A stretch of 64,000 nucleotides of DNA from Rheinheimera sp. SA_1 (GCF_001669775.1 NZ_LXWK01000011.1:1302001-1366000); one strand, 5' to 3'; positions 18,650 to 25,705 are shown, counted from the stretch's first letter. The notes: generated by a model not told the origin, from the sequence alone. Numbers and translations: made by a program.

Positions 18650-19355
18650 ATGATTAATGACACTTTAATTCTGGTTTTCATTTCAAACAATCCACAACAA
18701 TTGATGCCATTATGGCAAGTTCTGACCAAAGAATATCAATGCATGGTCACCGACAGTATGCACAATGTTGAATTACACAGTCTCAAAAAAAATGACTGTA
18801 TTTATCATCGAAGAAGAAAGTAGCTTTATTCTGGCGCAACAGCTGCTGGCAGAGTGCCTTCAGGCATCGGCCATTATTCATCTGCACAGTCACACGTTCC
18901 GCTTAACCGGCCCGCTGGAGCGCGCGTCGATTGAACAATTTATGCAGGTCTATCAAAAAATATTATTACCACTCCCGCAACAACACCTCAATGTTTCCTC
19001 TTGCAATGCGCCGCCACTCAGTCGCAAACACAAAGTGCTGGTGGAAAAAACCTGCCTTTACATTCAACAGCATCTGGAGCAACCGCTGACGCTAAGCTCG
19101 ATCAGTAAAGCGATGAATACCAATCGCAACAGTTTAGCCAAAGCATTTAAAAAGGAGCTAAATATCGGGGTATCCGCCTGGTTGCGCGCACAGCGGATGC
19201 AGAAGGCCCGGCAACTGTTGGTCGATACCACCTTAAGTATTCAGGAAATCTCTGCACGGCTGGGCTATCCGCTGCAGGCCAATTTTTCCACCTCTTTCAA
19301 AAGTCTGTTTAATCAGACTCCGAAACAAATCCGCCAGGATCTCAATGATGTTTAG
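18650..19355 (+). CDS. AraC-family regulator apparently split by an A8 frameshift
   Basis: The C-terminal part is a clear AraC-type double helix-turn-helix: LTLSSISKAMNTNRNSLAKAF and LSIQEISARLGYPLQANFST, ending TPKQIRQDL. The frame carrying it can start only at ATG 18765, which has no ribosome site. A different frame starts at ATG 18650 with AGAGGG 7 bases upstream and runs MINDTLILVFISNNPQQLMP to a stop at 18823. The two join exactly if one A is removed from the run of eight at 18785-18792, giving HSLKKMTVFIIEEE. So the intact protein would be about 234 residues with a short N-terminal domain. The shift could be a sequencing error, a mutation or programmed slippage. It lies between the sugar locus and the reb locus and could serve either. 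Confidence 0.75.
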
Positions 19356-19361
19356 AGCACC

Positions 19362-19434
19362 ATATATACTCAAAATCATTGAAGATTCGGGTAGGCGGCC
19401 AACAGCCCCGGAATCTTCAAGGATGAAGGGGATA
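19362..19434. repeat. Dispersed palindromic intergenic repeat, copy C
   Basis: ATATATACTCAAAATCATTG at the left and AATCTTCAAGGATGAAGGGG at the right are the usual ends, enclosing GAAGATTCGGGTAGGCGGCC. It begins 7 bases after the AraC stop, so it may also act as a transcript end. Confidence 0.65.
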
Positions 19435-19599
19435 GTGGTCAGATCGCGCCACGGCGTGTGCGCCACTGGCCGGTTTACACCACCGGTCTGCACAGCGCCC
19501 CCCGGATCGCCGACTGCCTGGTGCATAACCGGCGCAGTAGCAACGCAATTCCGATGCAGTTTTGCAGGTGCCGGGGGCACAGGCAGCAACCCTGGGGGA

Positions 19600-19616
19600 T
19601 TGGCACGTATCTGGCT
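19600..19616 (+). promoter_or_regulatory. Sigma-54 (-24/-12) promoter of the rightward reb accessory unit
   Basis: TTGGCACGTATCTGGCT matches the consensus YTGGCACGRNNNTTGCW at nearly all fixed positions, with GG and GC exactly 10 bases apart. It would start transcription near 19627, about 70 bases before the gene at 19696. Confidence 0.7.
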
Positions 19617-19642
19617 TCTGTTCTGGCTTTTACGGCGCAGTT

Positions 19643-19674
19643 TTATACCCGTCATCCTTGAAGATACGGGTAAA
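19643..19674. repeat. Half copy of the dispersed repeat, copy D
   Basis: TTATACCCGTCATCCTTGAA followed by GATACGGGTAAA. It carries only one end of the element, itself folding as ACCCGT/ACGGGT, and lies in the predicted leader downstream of the sigma-54 promoter. Confidence 0.5.
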
Positions 19675-19695
19675 TGCGCTGACAGCGGAGGTTTT

Positions 19696-20109
19696 ATGCA
19701 GATAGATCCGATCCTCGTGATCAGCTTAATCAAGCAATGCAATGCGGATGCCCAAAGCGCCGAGCTGCTACTGCACTGGCTGAAGCAGGCCAACTTGTTG
19801 TGTTGCCAGAGCCACGGCGACGCCGTATCCGCGCCATTAGTCCGGCGGTTAACTGCAGAACTCGGTCCCATTTTGCAGGCGTTGGCGGATCTGAGCGGCG
19901 ATCCGGCACAACAGGCGGCATGTCAGCAGCTATTCAGTCAGATTGTGCTGTTTTACCGCGACCTGAACCGTTACGACGGCGATTCCGGGCCAAGGCAAAC
20001 CACCGCTGCAAAGTCTGTTAGCTGCCTACCGGCGCTGGATAGCGGCACAAATGGCACCACAGCAACGGTGCCTGTGGACAGCGCGCAAAGCTATAACCGA
20101 TATGACTAA
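19696..20109 (+). CDS. Hypothetical protein, reb-locus accessory gene
   Basis: 137 residues. The start is set by GGAGG five bases before ATG (MQIDPILVISLIKQCNADAQ). The first 95 residues are predicted helical, with LLLHWLKQANLLCC and LTAELGPILQALADLSG; the last 35 are Ser/Thr/Gly-rich and probably disordered. I recognise no family. It is the first of three rightward genes behind a sigma-54 type promoter, with 12 bases to the next gene, and faces the leftward reb genes. Shared control with the R-body genes suggests a part in R-body formation, but no function can be assigned. Confidence 0.7.
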   Translation: MQIDPILVISLIKQCNADAQSAELLLHWLKQANLLCCQSHGDAVSAPLVRRLTAELGPILQALADLSGDPAQQAACQQLFSQIVLFYRDLNRYDGDSGPRQTTAAKSVSCLPALDSGTNGTTATVPVDSAQSYNRYD

Positions 20110-20121
20110 CAGGAATTAAAA

Positions 20122-20652
20122 ATGGCAGCCACCCCTTTGAATACAATTAATTTTCTGAGCCTGAATGTGCTGTTACAACAAACGCTGGCCTTTGCAACGG
20201 ACAACCCCTATCAGCAAAGACCGCTCAGCCCTGCCCGGCTGGAGGCATTTGGCGCACAGATGCAGCAACTGTTTATTTTCAGCGAGCGCTGGCAGTTGCT
20301 GCCAGAACACATCAGCCTGTCGCAGGCTGAGCAGGTGGCTGCTTTATATCCAGACACCCAAAGTGCTCTGATTGATTTATTGTACAGCTGTCCGCAGCCC
20401 TCCGAAGCAGAGCACTGGTTCGATTATCAGCGGGAGTTCCGGGCCCGCACCCAGCAAATCAACGACCTTAGCCGTTTGCTGTGCTGGCACCAGCAGTTGT
20501 ATCAGCAATTGCTAAGCCACTTCCCGCAGCTGCCGCTGCCGGACACCACCCCAACGAGCAACTCCGATGCTGCAACAGCCTCCATCACTGAAGCCGCAAG
20601 CGAGCCATCTGCGACCAACTTAGCGCCGGTGTTGCCCGCGCTGCTGCTGTAA
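20122..20652 (+). CDS. Hypothetical protein, reb-locus accessory gene
   Basis: 176 residues, start supported by AGGA about 8 bases before ATG. Rich in Gln, Leu and aromatic residues, with helical stretches such as FGAQMQQLFIFSERWQLLPE and SRLLCWHQQLYQQLLSHFPQ, followed by a Pro/Thr/Ser/Ala tail from about residue 138. No signal peptide or membrane segment. No family recognised. It is the middle gene of the three-gene rightward unit. Confidence 0.65.
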   Translation: MAATPLNTINFLSLNVLLQQTLAFATDNPYQQRPLSPARLEAFGAQMQQLFIFSERWQLLPEHISLSQAEQVAALYPDTQSALIDLLYSCPQPSEAEHWFDYQREFRARTQQINDLSRLLCWHQQLYQQLLSHFPQLPLPDTTPTSNSDAATASITEAASEPSATNLAPVLPALLL

Positions 20653-20664
20653 CAGGCGCTGGTG

Positions 20665-20901
20665 ATGGCATCCGATAAACAGGTGGCAGTATTTGATCGT
20701 TTTGGCTGGTACTGGCAACCTGCCAACTGGTTACAGCAGATGTCGCCACAGGACGCAGTCACCGCCACCCGGCAGGCCATTGATTTATCGGCAATAACCG
20801 AGGTACTACAATCAGAGGCGGTCCAACAGCAACAACGGGCGGCAGCAAAACGTAGTGTGATGCAGCATCTGCTGGATTCACTGGAACAGCAGCGGTTTTA
20901 A
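20665..20901 (+). CDS. Small hypothetical protein, reb-locus accessory gene
   Basis: 78 residues (a GTG one codon upstream, 20662, is also possible). MASDKQVAVFDRFGWYWQPA is followed by a helical, Gln-rich second half ending LLDSLEQQRF. It follows the previous gene by about 12 bases and no strong ribosome site is visible, so it probably depends on coupling. Unknown family. The end faces the 3' end of a leftward Reb-like gene across about 100 bases without a clear terminator. Confidence 0.55.
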   Translation: MASDKQVAVFDRFGWYWQPANWLQQMSPQDAVTATRQAIDLSAITEVLQSEAVQQQQRAAAKRSVMQHLLDSLEQQRF

Positions 20902-21005
20902 ACAAGCAACGGCAGCCAGCAGCAGACACAACCAGCCAAGCCGGGCTAATATGTTGCCGCCTGGCCGGGCACGCCTGCCACTGAGTCCGCGTTTCACTAA
21001 GGAGG

Positions 21006-21437
21006 TTAAGATTGCTCCGGCTTGGCCGGTGGGGATAAAAAATAACTGAATACCCTTCCCGGCAGCGAATGTTTGCCAGGGCCCGGCGCACCGGCCGCCG
21101 CAGCTTGCGGGGGCGGATTATTCTCCGCGCGGGTTTGGACGCTGGCCTTGCTAACTCCACCGGCAAAGGCTTTGATCACATCAGACTCTTCATTCCCCAT
21201 GCTCAGACGTGCCGCATTGACCACCTCACTGTATTGTTTACTCAGCGTGGGATTTTGCAGCCACTTAGCATAAGCAACTCCCATGGCCACCATGTTCACC
21301 GTGTTCTGATTACGGTATGCATCCACTTCGTTTTGTGCCGCCAGCGCGATCGACTGGGCAATCGACGCGCCGGCGGCCTCTTCCGCCGTCAGGCCCAGCT
21401 TCGAACTTGGTGGCGTTTGCTGTTTTGATTCAGTCAT
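21006..21437 (-). CDS. Reb-like protein, long variant
   Basis: 143 residues. The core SIAQSIALAAQNEVDAYRNQ and NTVNMVAMGVAYAKWLQNP is plainly paralogous to the 96-residue protein at 24658-24948 (SVNQSIALAVQSAVDLMRNL, TTVIGVASAAWL). The arrangement of an Ala-rich helix with SIALA and a following NT..V.GVA stretch looks like a distant version of the RebB fold, but the APAMAMG motif is absent, so membership is inference. The tail from about residue 100 is Ala/Pro/Gly-rich. It is the last gene of the leftward reb run. Confidence 0.6.
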   Translation of the reverse strand: MTESKQQTPPSSKLGLTAEEAAGASIAQSIALAAQNEVDAYRNQNTVNMVAMGVAYAKWLQNPTLSKQYSEVVNAARLSMGNEESDVIKAFAGGVSKASVQTRAENNPPPQAAAAGAPGPGKHSLPGRVFSYFLSPPAKPEQS

Positions 21438-21483
21438 ATGCGGTTCTCATTGGTTAGTGGCTGTCGCGATTTCCCGGCGGATG

Positions 21484-21741
21484 TCAGCCTGGGTTTGCCA
21501 TCTGCATTTTGACCTGGGCCAGAAATTCGCTCAGGGTGTTCAGACCATCTGCATCAATACTGCTTTGCAGACAGCTGCCGGCCTTCAGCGGTTCTGTCGG
21601 ACCGATCTGTACGGACAGCAACAAGCGATTTTGTTGCCGACTGAAATCAATGGACCATTGCGCCTGCGCATTGTTGGCAGTCTGGTCAAATGACGCTTTG
21701 AGACAATTAAATATCTCGGCGGCTGGTGGTGTCGTGGGCAT
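21484..21741 (-). CDS. Small hypothetical protein within the reb gene run
   Basis: 85 residues with AGGAG eight bases upstream of ATG. Predicted mixed fold: IFNCLKASFDQTANNAQAQW then a two-strand stretch RQQNRLLLSVQIGPTE and a C-terminal helix. It does not resemble the Reb proteins and I recognise no family. Its place between Reb-like genes, on the same strand with gaps of about 45 bases, suggests a dedicated assembly or regulatory partner. Confidence 0.6.
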   Translation of the reverse strand: MPTTPPAAEIFNCLKASFDQTANNAQAQWSIDFSRQQNRLLLSVQIGPTEPLKAGSCLQSSIDADGLNTLSEFLAQVKMQMANPG

Positions 21742-21786
21742 AGCAGACTCCTGAAATCACAAATGAATACATAGGTCCGGATCGGT

Positions 21787-21996
21787 CTATGAACTCAGAA
21801 TTTTGTTACAAACCTGCACCATCGCCGAATTAGCCAGCGTCTGTGCCGCATATTGGTTTGAGGTGTTATTTAGCATCGTCAATGAGGTGGCGTTGACCAA
21901 CGCCCCCAGCGACAGCGTCTGCAGAGTTTCATTACTCTGACTTTGCACTTCGTCATTGATGGCAACTGAGCTTTTGATGTAATCGGTGTCGGACAT
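21787..21996 (-). CDS. Divergent Reb-like protein
   Basis: 69 residues from the ATG at 21996 (AGGT about 8 bases upstream); the frame is open further but without a site. MSDTDYIKSSVAINDEVQSQ is followed by LGALVNATSLTMLNNTSNQY and a final AMVQVCNKIL. The layout (short N-terminus, Gly-Ala-Leu turn, two helices, Asn/Gln-rich link) resembles RebB without the APAMAMG box. It follows the four close RebB copies after a 118-base gap. Assignment to the Reb superfamily is inference. Confidence 0.55.
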   Translation of the reverse strand: MSDTDYIKSSVAINDEVQSQSNETLQTLSLGALVNATSLTMLNNTSNQYAAQTLANSAMVQVCNKILSS

Positions 21997-22114
21997 AATA
22001 GATACCTGTCTGATGGTCATCCGTTGAGCCACAGCGCAAACAGATGTGCGGGTCAGGATAAATGCCTCCTGAAAAACGCCCGCCACGGGCGCTTTTCAAA
22101 GAGTGCAGCTTTGG

Positions 22115-22354
22115 TTACTTGTTCTGGGCAAACAACTTGGTGACACCCAAAGTGGTCGCCGCCTGGTATGCCACGTTGGCCTGCTGCTGCGCATACACCG
22201 CATTGGCCGCCGCCATCGCCACTGAATTGCCAATGGTCTGGTACAAACTACCCATCGCCATCGCTGGTGCTTCGGCCAGTACTTTGGTATTGGCAATCGT
22301 GACTGCATCAATAATGGCGCCATTGACTGCTGTTGGTTGAGATGTGCTACTCAT
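22115..22354 (-). CDS. RebB-family R-body protein, copy 1
   Basis: 79 residues. It has the full RebB ('killing trait') pattern: VNGAIIDAVTIANTKVL, then APAMAMGSLYQTIGNSVAMA and AANAVYAQQQ, ending in TLGVTKLF. RebB-type proteins are the building blocks of R-bodies, insoluble protein ribbons rolled into cylinders that unroll when triggered, first known from Caedibacter killer symbionts of Paramecium. AGGAG precedes the ATG. The 40-residue core is almost identical to copies 2 and 4, pointing to recent tandem duplication or gene conversion. It is the fourth of four close copies in reading order. Confidence 0.93.
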   Translation of the reverse strand: MSSTSQPTAVNGAIIDAVTIANTKVLAEAPAMAMGSLYQTIGNSVAMAAANAVYAQQQANVAYQAATTLGVTKLFAQNK

Positions 22355-22385
22355 CGTGTTCTCCTTTTACACTGATAAAACCCGG

Positions 22386-22628
22386 TTATTTGTTATCTGC
22401 GAACAGCTTGGTCACACCAAGGGTGCTGGCGGCCTGATAGCCGACATTGGCCTGCTGCTGCGCGTACACTGCGTTTGCCGCGGCCATTGCCACTGAATTG
22501 CCAATGGTCTGGTATAAACTACCCATCGCCATCGCCGGCGCTTCGGCCAGCACTTTGGTATTGGCGGTCACTATTGAATCGACAACAGCGCCGTTGACCG
22601 CTGTTGGCTGAGCTGGAGCATTTGACAT
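22386..22628 (-). CDS. RebB-family R-body protein, copy 2
   Basis: 80 residues, differing from copy 1 mainly at the N-terminus (MSNAPAQPTAVNGAVVDSIV) and near the end (LFADNK in place of LFAQNK). The central APAMAMGSLYQTIGNSVAMA is the same. AGGAG lies upstream of ATG and the gap to copy 1 is 31 bases. Having several nearly equal subunits suggests a ribbon made of mixed protomers, or dosage for very high expression. Confidence 0.93.
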   Translation of the reverse strand: MSNAPAQPTAVNGAVVDSIVTANTKVLAEAPAMAMGSLYQTIGNSVAMAAANAVYAQQQANVGYQAASTLGVTKLFADNK

Positions 22629-22684
22629 ATTGCATTCTCCTGAAGTGGCTTCCGCCTACTTACTGGTGGTTGAATCGTTGTTGA

Positions 22685-22915
22685 TCACTTATTCTGACTG
22701 AACAATTTAGTGATCCCTAAGGTACCGGCAGACTGAGAGGTGACCCAGCCCTGTTGCTGGGCATAGACGGCGTTTGCCGCTGCCATCGCCACAGAATTGC
22801 CAATCGTCTGATACAAATTTCCCATTGCCATCGCCGGAGCAACAGCAACGACTGACGCGTTAGAGCCGGCGACCGCATCAACGATGGCTCCGTTAACTTC
22901 ACATGGTTGTGACAT
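22685..22915 (-). CDS. RebB-family R-body protein, copy 3 (most divergent of the four)
   Basis: 76 residues: MSQPCEVNGAIVDAVAGSNA then VAPAMAMGNLYQTIGNSVAM and YAQQQGWVTSQSAGTLGITK. It keeps the RebB box but replaces NTKVLAEAP with NASVVAVAP and carries GWV where the others have ANV. It is the only close copy with a Cys near the N-terminus. These differences suggest a distinct role in the ribbon, not just dosage. GGGAG precedes the ATG. Confidence 0.92.
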   Translation of the reverse strand: MSQPCEVNGAIVDAVAGSNASVVAVAPAMAMGNLYQTIGNSVAMAAANAVYAQQQGWVTSQSAGTLGITKLFSQNK

Positions 22916-22956
22916 GAGCTAATCTCCCGATGGACGAGACTGAAACCACCGCGTGG

Positions 22957-23187
22957 TTACGAGTTTTGTGCGAACAGTTTGGTCACCCCAAGGGTGGTCG
23001 AAGCCTGATACACCACATTGGCCTGTTGCTGGGCATAAACCGCATTGGCCGCCGCCATGGCAACAGAATTCCCGATAGTCTGATACAAACTGCCCATCGC
23101 CATTGCGGGGGCTTCAGCCAGAACTTTAGTATTGGTAATAGTGACAGAGTCGACGACCGCGCCATTTACAAGTTGTGCACTGGACAT
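22957..23187 (-). CDS. RebB-family R-body protein, copy 4, first of the promoter-proximal set
   Basis: 76 residues: MSSAQLVNGAVVDSVTITNT, then APAMAMGSLYQTIGNSVAMA and the TTLGVTKLFAQNS end. GGAGAAAGATT before ATG is a strong ribosome site. It is the first gene after the sigma-54 type promoter at 23261-23277, with a leader of about 60 bases, so it and the next three copies are probably the most strongly expressed genes of the locus. Confidence 0.93.
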   Translation of the reverse strand: MSSAQLVNGAVVDSVTITNTKVLAEAPAMAMGSLYQTIGNSVAMAAANAVYAQQQANVVYQASTTLGVTKLFAQNS

Positions 23188-23483
23188 AATCTTTCTCCAT
23201 GGTTTTTGAACCGCTAGGACATTGTTTTCGAATCCGTTTTCAGGGACTCTGCCTTAACAGTGCATTGGCTGTGCCAGTGAAAAAACTGCAACTAAAATAC
23301 ATATCCATTTGTTTTATATGTATTTTTAAATTTAATTGTGGCAGTAAAACTATCTGGTGACACCAAGCAGCGGTTCATTTCATCCACTTCAGAAATTTCG
23401 GCGGTCTGATCCGGCTACCGGGCAATGGCCGGTCGAAAAATCGTACTCAACCACGCTACGCTGGATCTAAAGCACCGAACAGT
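23188..23483. promoter_or_regulatory. Intergenic promoter region of the leftward RebB set
   Basis: This is the only sizeable gap in the leftward reb run. The half next to the RebB genes contains the sigma-54 type promoter; the stretch 23283-23335 is strongly AT-rich, as expected for bending near an activator-dependent promoter. No gene and no clear terminator for the preceding gene were found. Confidence 0.6.
23261..23277 (-). promoter_or_regulatory. Sigma-54 (-24/-12) promoter of the RebB gene set
   Basis: Read on the minus strand, CTGGCACAGCCAATGCA matches YTGGCACGRNNNTTGCW at all but two fixed positions, with GG and GC exactly 10 bases apart. Predicted start near 23250, about 63 bases upstream of RebB copy 4. 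Confidence 0.75.
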
Positions 23484-24068
23484 TTAAAAAATCGGCAGCA
23501 GCCGGACATAACGCGCGGGCAGCGGGAAACCGACGATCTGGCTGCCGCCGGGGGTTTGCTGAAAATGCTGATGCACAAAGATGGCGGCCAGATTCGGATT
23601 GGTCAGGGTGCTGACAATGGCAAGATCATGCTGTGCCTGAGCCATGGCGACGATATTGCCAAGCGTTTCGGCTATCAGGCGATCGGCGTAATGCATTGCC
23701 TGTTGTGGCCACAGCGGACTGAACAAACCAAAGTCCGCCGGTAAGATGTTCAGATAAGTCAGATAAAGGACGTGGTCACGGCGCATCAGCACCAGTTCAG
23801 AGCAGATCGATTGGTCTGGCAGTATCAGCTGTTGCCAGTACCAGGGCAGATCCGATGGCAGAGGTGTGGATTGCAGCGCGCTGGTATTGCCGGACGATAA
23901 CGGCGGCTGATATGGCGTCAGCCAGTCGCTTTGCATATCGCGGTAGATGCGGGGCCGCTGTTGCTGTAACAGCGTCAGCTGGGCTGTAATACGACTGCCC
24001 AGCGTCAACTGTAAATCCTGTTCAAGCCGGGCTTTGGGCAACAGGCTTTGGCTGGTCAGCAAACTCAT
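23484..24068 (-). CDS. Hypothetical protein of the reb locus
   Basis: 194 residues. No signal peptide. The N-terminal half is Gln/Leu-rich helical (LTLGSRITAQLTLLQQQRPR); the middle has aromatic beta-like stretches (DHVLYLTYLNILPADFGLF) and the C-terminal third contains ETLGNIVAMAQAQHDLAIVS and FVHQHFQQTPGGSQIVGFPL. The stretch GNIVAMAQAQ faintly recalls the Reb core GNSVAMAAANAVYAQQQ, so a divergent Reb-related segment is possible. No family recognised. It is separated by only 11 bases from the upstream gene and is last of the block transcribed with the activator. Confidence 0.6.
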   Translation of the reverse strand: MSLLTSQSLLPKARLEQDLQLTLGSRITAQLTLLQQQRPRIYRDMQSDWLTPYQPPLSSGNTSALQSTPLPSDLPWYWQQLILPDQSICSELVLMRRDHVLYLTYLNILPADFGLFSPLWPQQAMHYADRLIAETLGNIVAMAQAQHDLAIVSTLTNPNLAAIFVHQHFQQTPGGSQIVGFPLPARYVRLLPIF

Positions 24069-24079
24069 ACCCGGGTGGC

Positions 24080-24397
24080 TCAGTCCCCGGCGTACATCTG
24101 CCGGATCGCCTGCAGCTCAGCGGATTCTAGCGACGGCTCTGTATTCGGCTGCGGTGCCGGTTCTGTCGCGTCTACCGCGGCAAATAACTGTTCCTGCTGC
24201 GCATACAGCTGGCCGACATATTGTTGCATCTGCGTAGCAGATAAAACGCCTGGTTCGCTAATCACATTGGGGAAAACCAACGCCACCGGCTGCACAGGCT
24301 GCATATCAAACAGCGCCAGCGCTTGTTGCAATAAGTCCTGGCCACTGGCGACTGTCTGCTGCGCTACTGCATTTTCGGGTTTATCCGGCTGCATCAT
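24080..24397 (-). CDS. Small hypothetical protein of the reb locus
   Basis: 105 residues, acidic and Gln/Pro-rich: SGQDLLQQALALFDMQPVQP, then ATQMQQYVGQLYAQQEQLFA and a low-complexity Pro/Glu segment before the end LQAIRQMYAGD. Probably helical with a disordered link. Three bases separate it from the Reb-like gene upstream and eleven from the gene downstream. Unknown family. Confidence 0.6.
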   Translation of the reverse strand: MMQPDKPENAVAQQTVASGQDLLQQALALFDMQPVQPVALVFPNVISEPGVLSATQMQQYVGQLYAQQEQLFAAVDATEPAPQPNTEPSLESAELQAIRQMYAGD

Positions 24398-24400
24398 GGT

Positions 24401-24613
24401 TTAGCGCCAGCTATGCAACACGCCGGCTACGGCCGTCGCCTGATGCGTGATGTTGGCCTGTTGTTGGGCAAATACCTGATTCAGCGTCGCCAGACCGATG
24501 TTATATGCCAGCTGCTGATACTGGCTGCCCATGGCCATCGCTGGCGCCATCCCCACGGTCAGCGCGTTGACCAGTGCAACACTTTGCACCACGGCGTGAT
24601 TCATCTCTGTCAT
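24401..24613 (-). CDS. RebB-family R-body protein, shorter divergent copy
   Basis: 70 residues. It keeps the defining box, GMAPAMAMGSQYQQLAYNIG, then LATLNQVFAQQQANITHQAT, but the N-terminus is short (MTEMNHAVVQSVALVNALTV) and the LGVTKLF end is replaced by VAGVLHSWR. AGGAG lies 7 bases before ATG. It is in a separate group from the four close copies, beside the regulatory gene, so it may act in nucleation or capping, not as bulk subunit. That role is inference. Confidence 0.88.
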   Translation of the reverse strand: MTEMNHAVVQSVALVNALTVGMAPAMAMGSQYQQLAYNIGLATLNQVFAQQQANITHQATAVAGVLHSWR

Positions 24614-24657
24614 ATATTCTCCTTGTTTTCAGGTGGTTGCGCGGGCAGCGGTTCCAA

Positions 24658-24948
24658 TCAATCCGGTTTCAGATCCGTCAGGACGCCTGCACCGACTGTG
24701 CCCACTTTTGCCAGGTTTTCCACCGCAAAAGTGATGGTTTTGGTGGCATTTTCGATAATGTCTTTGTACGCCGTATTTCCTGGTTCGGCCAGCCAGGCGG
24801 CCGACGCCACACCGATGACTGTGGTCTCAATCGTATTTAGATTTCGCATTAGATCGACTGCACTTTGTACTGCGAGCGCAATGGACTGATTCACCGACGG
24901 CTGGATCAGTTGCTGGGCAGAACTGGTCGCATTATTGCTTTCACTCAT
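24658..24948 (-). CDS. Reb-like protein, short variant of the 143-residue paralogue
   Basis: 96 residues: QPSVNQSIALAVQSAVDLMR then NTIETTVIGVASAAWLAEPG. It aligns without gaps over about 60 residues with the core of the protein at 21006-21437. The start overlaps the upstream gene by 8 bases. The two paralogues bracket the RebB genes. As for the longer form, the relation to RebB itself is by general layout (SIALA helix, NT..V.GVA turn) and is not proven. Confidence 0.6.
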   Translation of the reverse strand: MSESNNATSSAQQLIQPSVNQSIALAVQSAVDLMRNLNTIETTVIGVASAAWLAEPGNTAYKDIIENATKTITFAVENLAKVGTVGAGVLTDLKPD

Positions 24949-25333
24949 CGCCCTGTGCTCCCTCGCTGTCTGCGCTTTGTACCTGCTGCGCCATCGTCGT
25001 ATCCACTTGCTGTAAAAATGCCTGCATATAAGCCAGCGTGACCGTCGGTTGATTCACATCAGCCGGCAGCAGCGTCACAGCTTGCAGCGCCTTGAGATAA
25101 GCGGCATCAGCTTCCAGCACGGCAATCACTGCCAGCCCATTGGCAGCGACCGGCTGTTGCAGACTGTCCAGCGCGGCCTGCATGGCGTTAAAAGTGTCGG
25201 CGGCCTGGTTTTGCTGGGTTTTCACCGCACCTTGTAACGCTTTGCTGACATCAATAAATGCGCGAAATGCCTTCAGCTCATCCGCTGCAAACCGGGCTGC
25301 GGCTTCTGCGATCGCGGCAACTGACACACTCAT
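24941..25333 (-). CDS. Ala-rich helical hypothetical protein of the reb locus
   Basis: 130 residues, about one quarter Ala, predicted fully helical: AAIAEAAARFAADELKAFRA, ALQGAVKTQQNQAADTFNAM and LEADAAYLKALQAVTLLPAD. No Cys, no membrane segment. The end overlaps the next gene. The composition resembles coiled-coil scaffold or chaperone-like proteins, but no family is recognised. Confidence 0.6.
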   Translation of the reverse strand: MSVSVAAIAEAAARFAADELKAFRAFIDVSKALQGAVKTQQNQAADTFNAMQAALDSLQQPVAANGLAVIAVLEADAAYLKALQAVTLLPADVNQPTVTLAYMQAFLQQVDTTMAQQVQSADSEGAQGDE

Positions 25334-25351
25334 ATGCAGACTCCACAGTAG

Positions 25352-25705
25352 TTAACCATAGCGGCTGTACTGGTCCAATTGCTGCTGCAAGGACTGCCGC
25401 ATCTGTTCAAAACGCGCGTGCACCTCCTGAAAATAAGAGGTGTGACCGCCCAGCGCATTGCTGTGCAGGCTTTGCAGAAACACCGCCTGGGCCTCGGCTG
25501 CCCAGTCCGGCCATACGGACTGCATGATGTTGCTGTCAATAAAAAACACCTGCTGCGCCGTGGGATCTGTCGCAGTGCCTGCCGCCGCATCCGACGACGT
25601 CGCCTCCAGCGGCCCGTCAAATGCTGTGGCACTGATCGGCTGACATTCGTAGTCACCATCAGCAGTTTTCACCGCATCAAACAGCTGGACCGGTTTTGTC
25701 ATCAT
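25352..25705 (-). CDS. Small hypothetical protein of the reb locus
   Basis: 117 residues from the first of two tandem ATGs at 25705, set by AGGAGG five bases upstream; the frame is open further but would overlap the preceding gene more deeply. MMTKPVQLFDAVKTADGDYE opens a short beta-like part, then a Ser/Ala/Thr linker, QQVFFIDSNIMQSVWPDWAA and a C-terminal helix FEQMRQSLQQQLDQYSRYG. It starts inside the upstream gene (29-base overlap), so it is translated with it. Unknown family. Confidence 0.6.
   Translation of the reverse strand: MMTKPVQLFDAVKTADGDYECQPISATAFDGPLEATSSDAAAGTATDPTAQQVFFIDSNIMQSVWPDWAAEAQAVFLQSLHSNALGGHTSYFQEVHARFEQMRQSLQQQLDQYSRYG

Larger units (their letters stand above)
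19356..19695. other. Intergenic region between the AraC gene and the first reb-locus gene
   Basis: The 340 bases hold repeat copy C, a sigma-54 type promoter at 19600-19616 and a half copy of the repeat at 19643-19674. A reading frame runs through from 19345 into the next gene, but it has no ribosome site and an Arg/Pro/Gly-rich composition, so it is not taken as coding. Confidence 0.5.

Noticed and set aside
19345-19695. N-terminal extension of the first rightward reb-locus gene back to 19345
   Set aside because: It would cover repeat copy C, the sigma-54 promoter and the half repeat, and has no ribosome site, while GGAGG precedes ATG 19696.
22115-23187. Regularly spaced repeats of about 270 bases suggesting a CRISPR or other DNA array
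   Set aside because: The repeats are full reading frames with ribosome sites encoding RebB proteins; unit length and divergence do not fit a CRISPR.
22115-24613. Tandem short Ala/Gly-rich peptides as bacteriocin or microcin precursors
   Set aside because: There is no leader with GG cleavage site, no maturation or export gene, and the APAMAMG box identifies them as RebB proteins.
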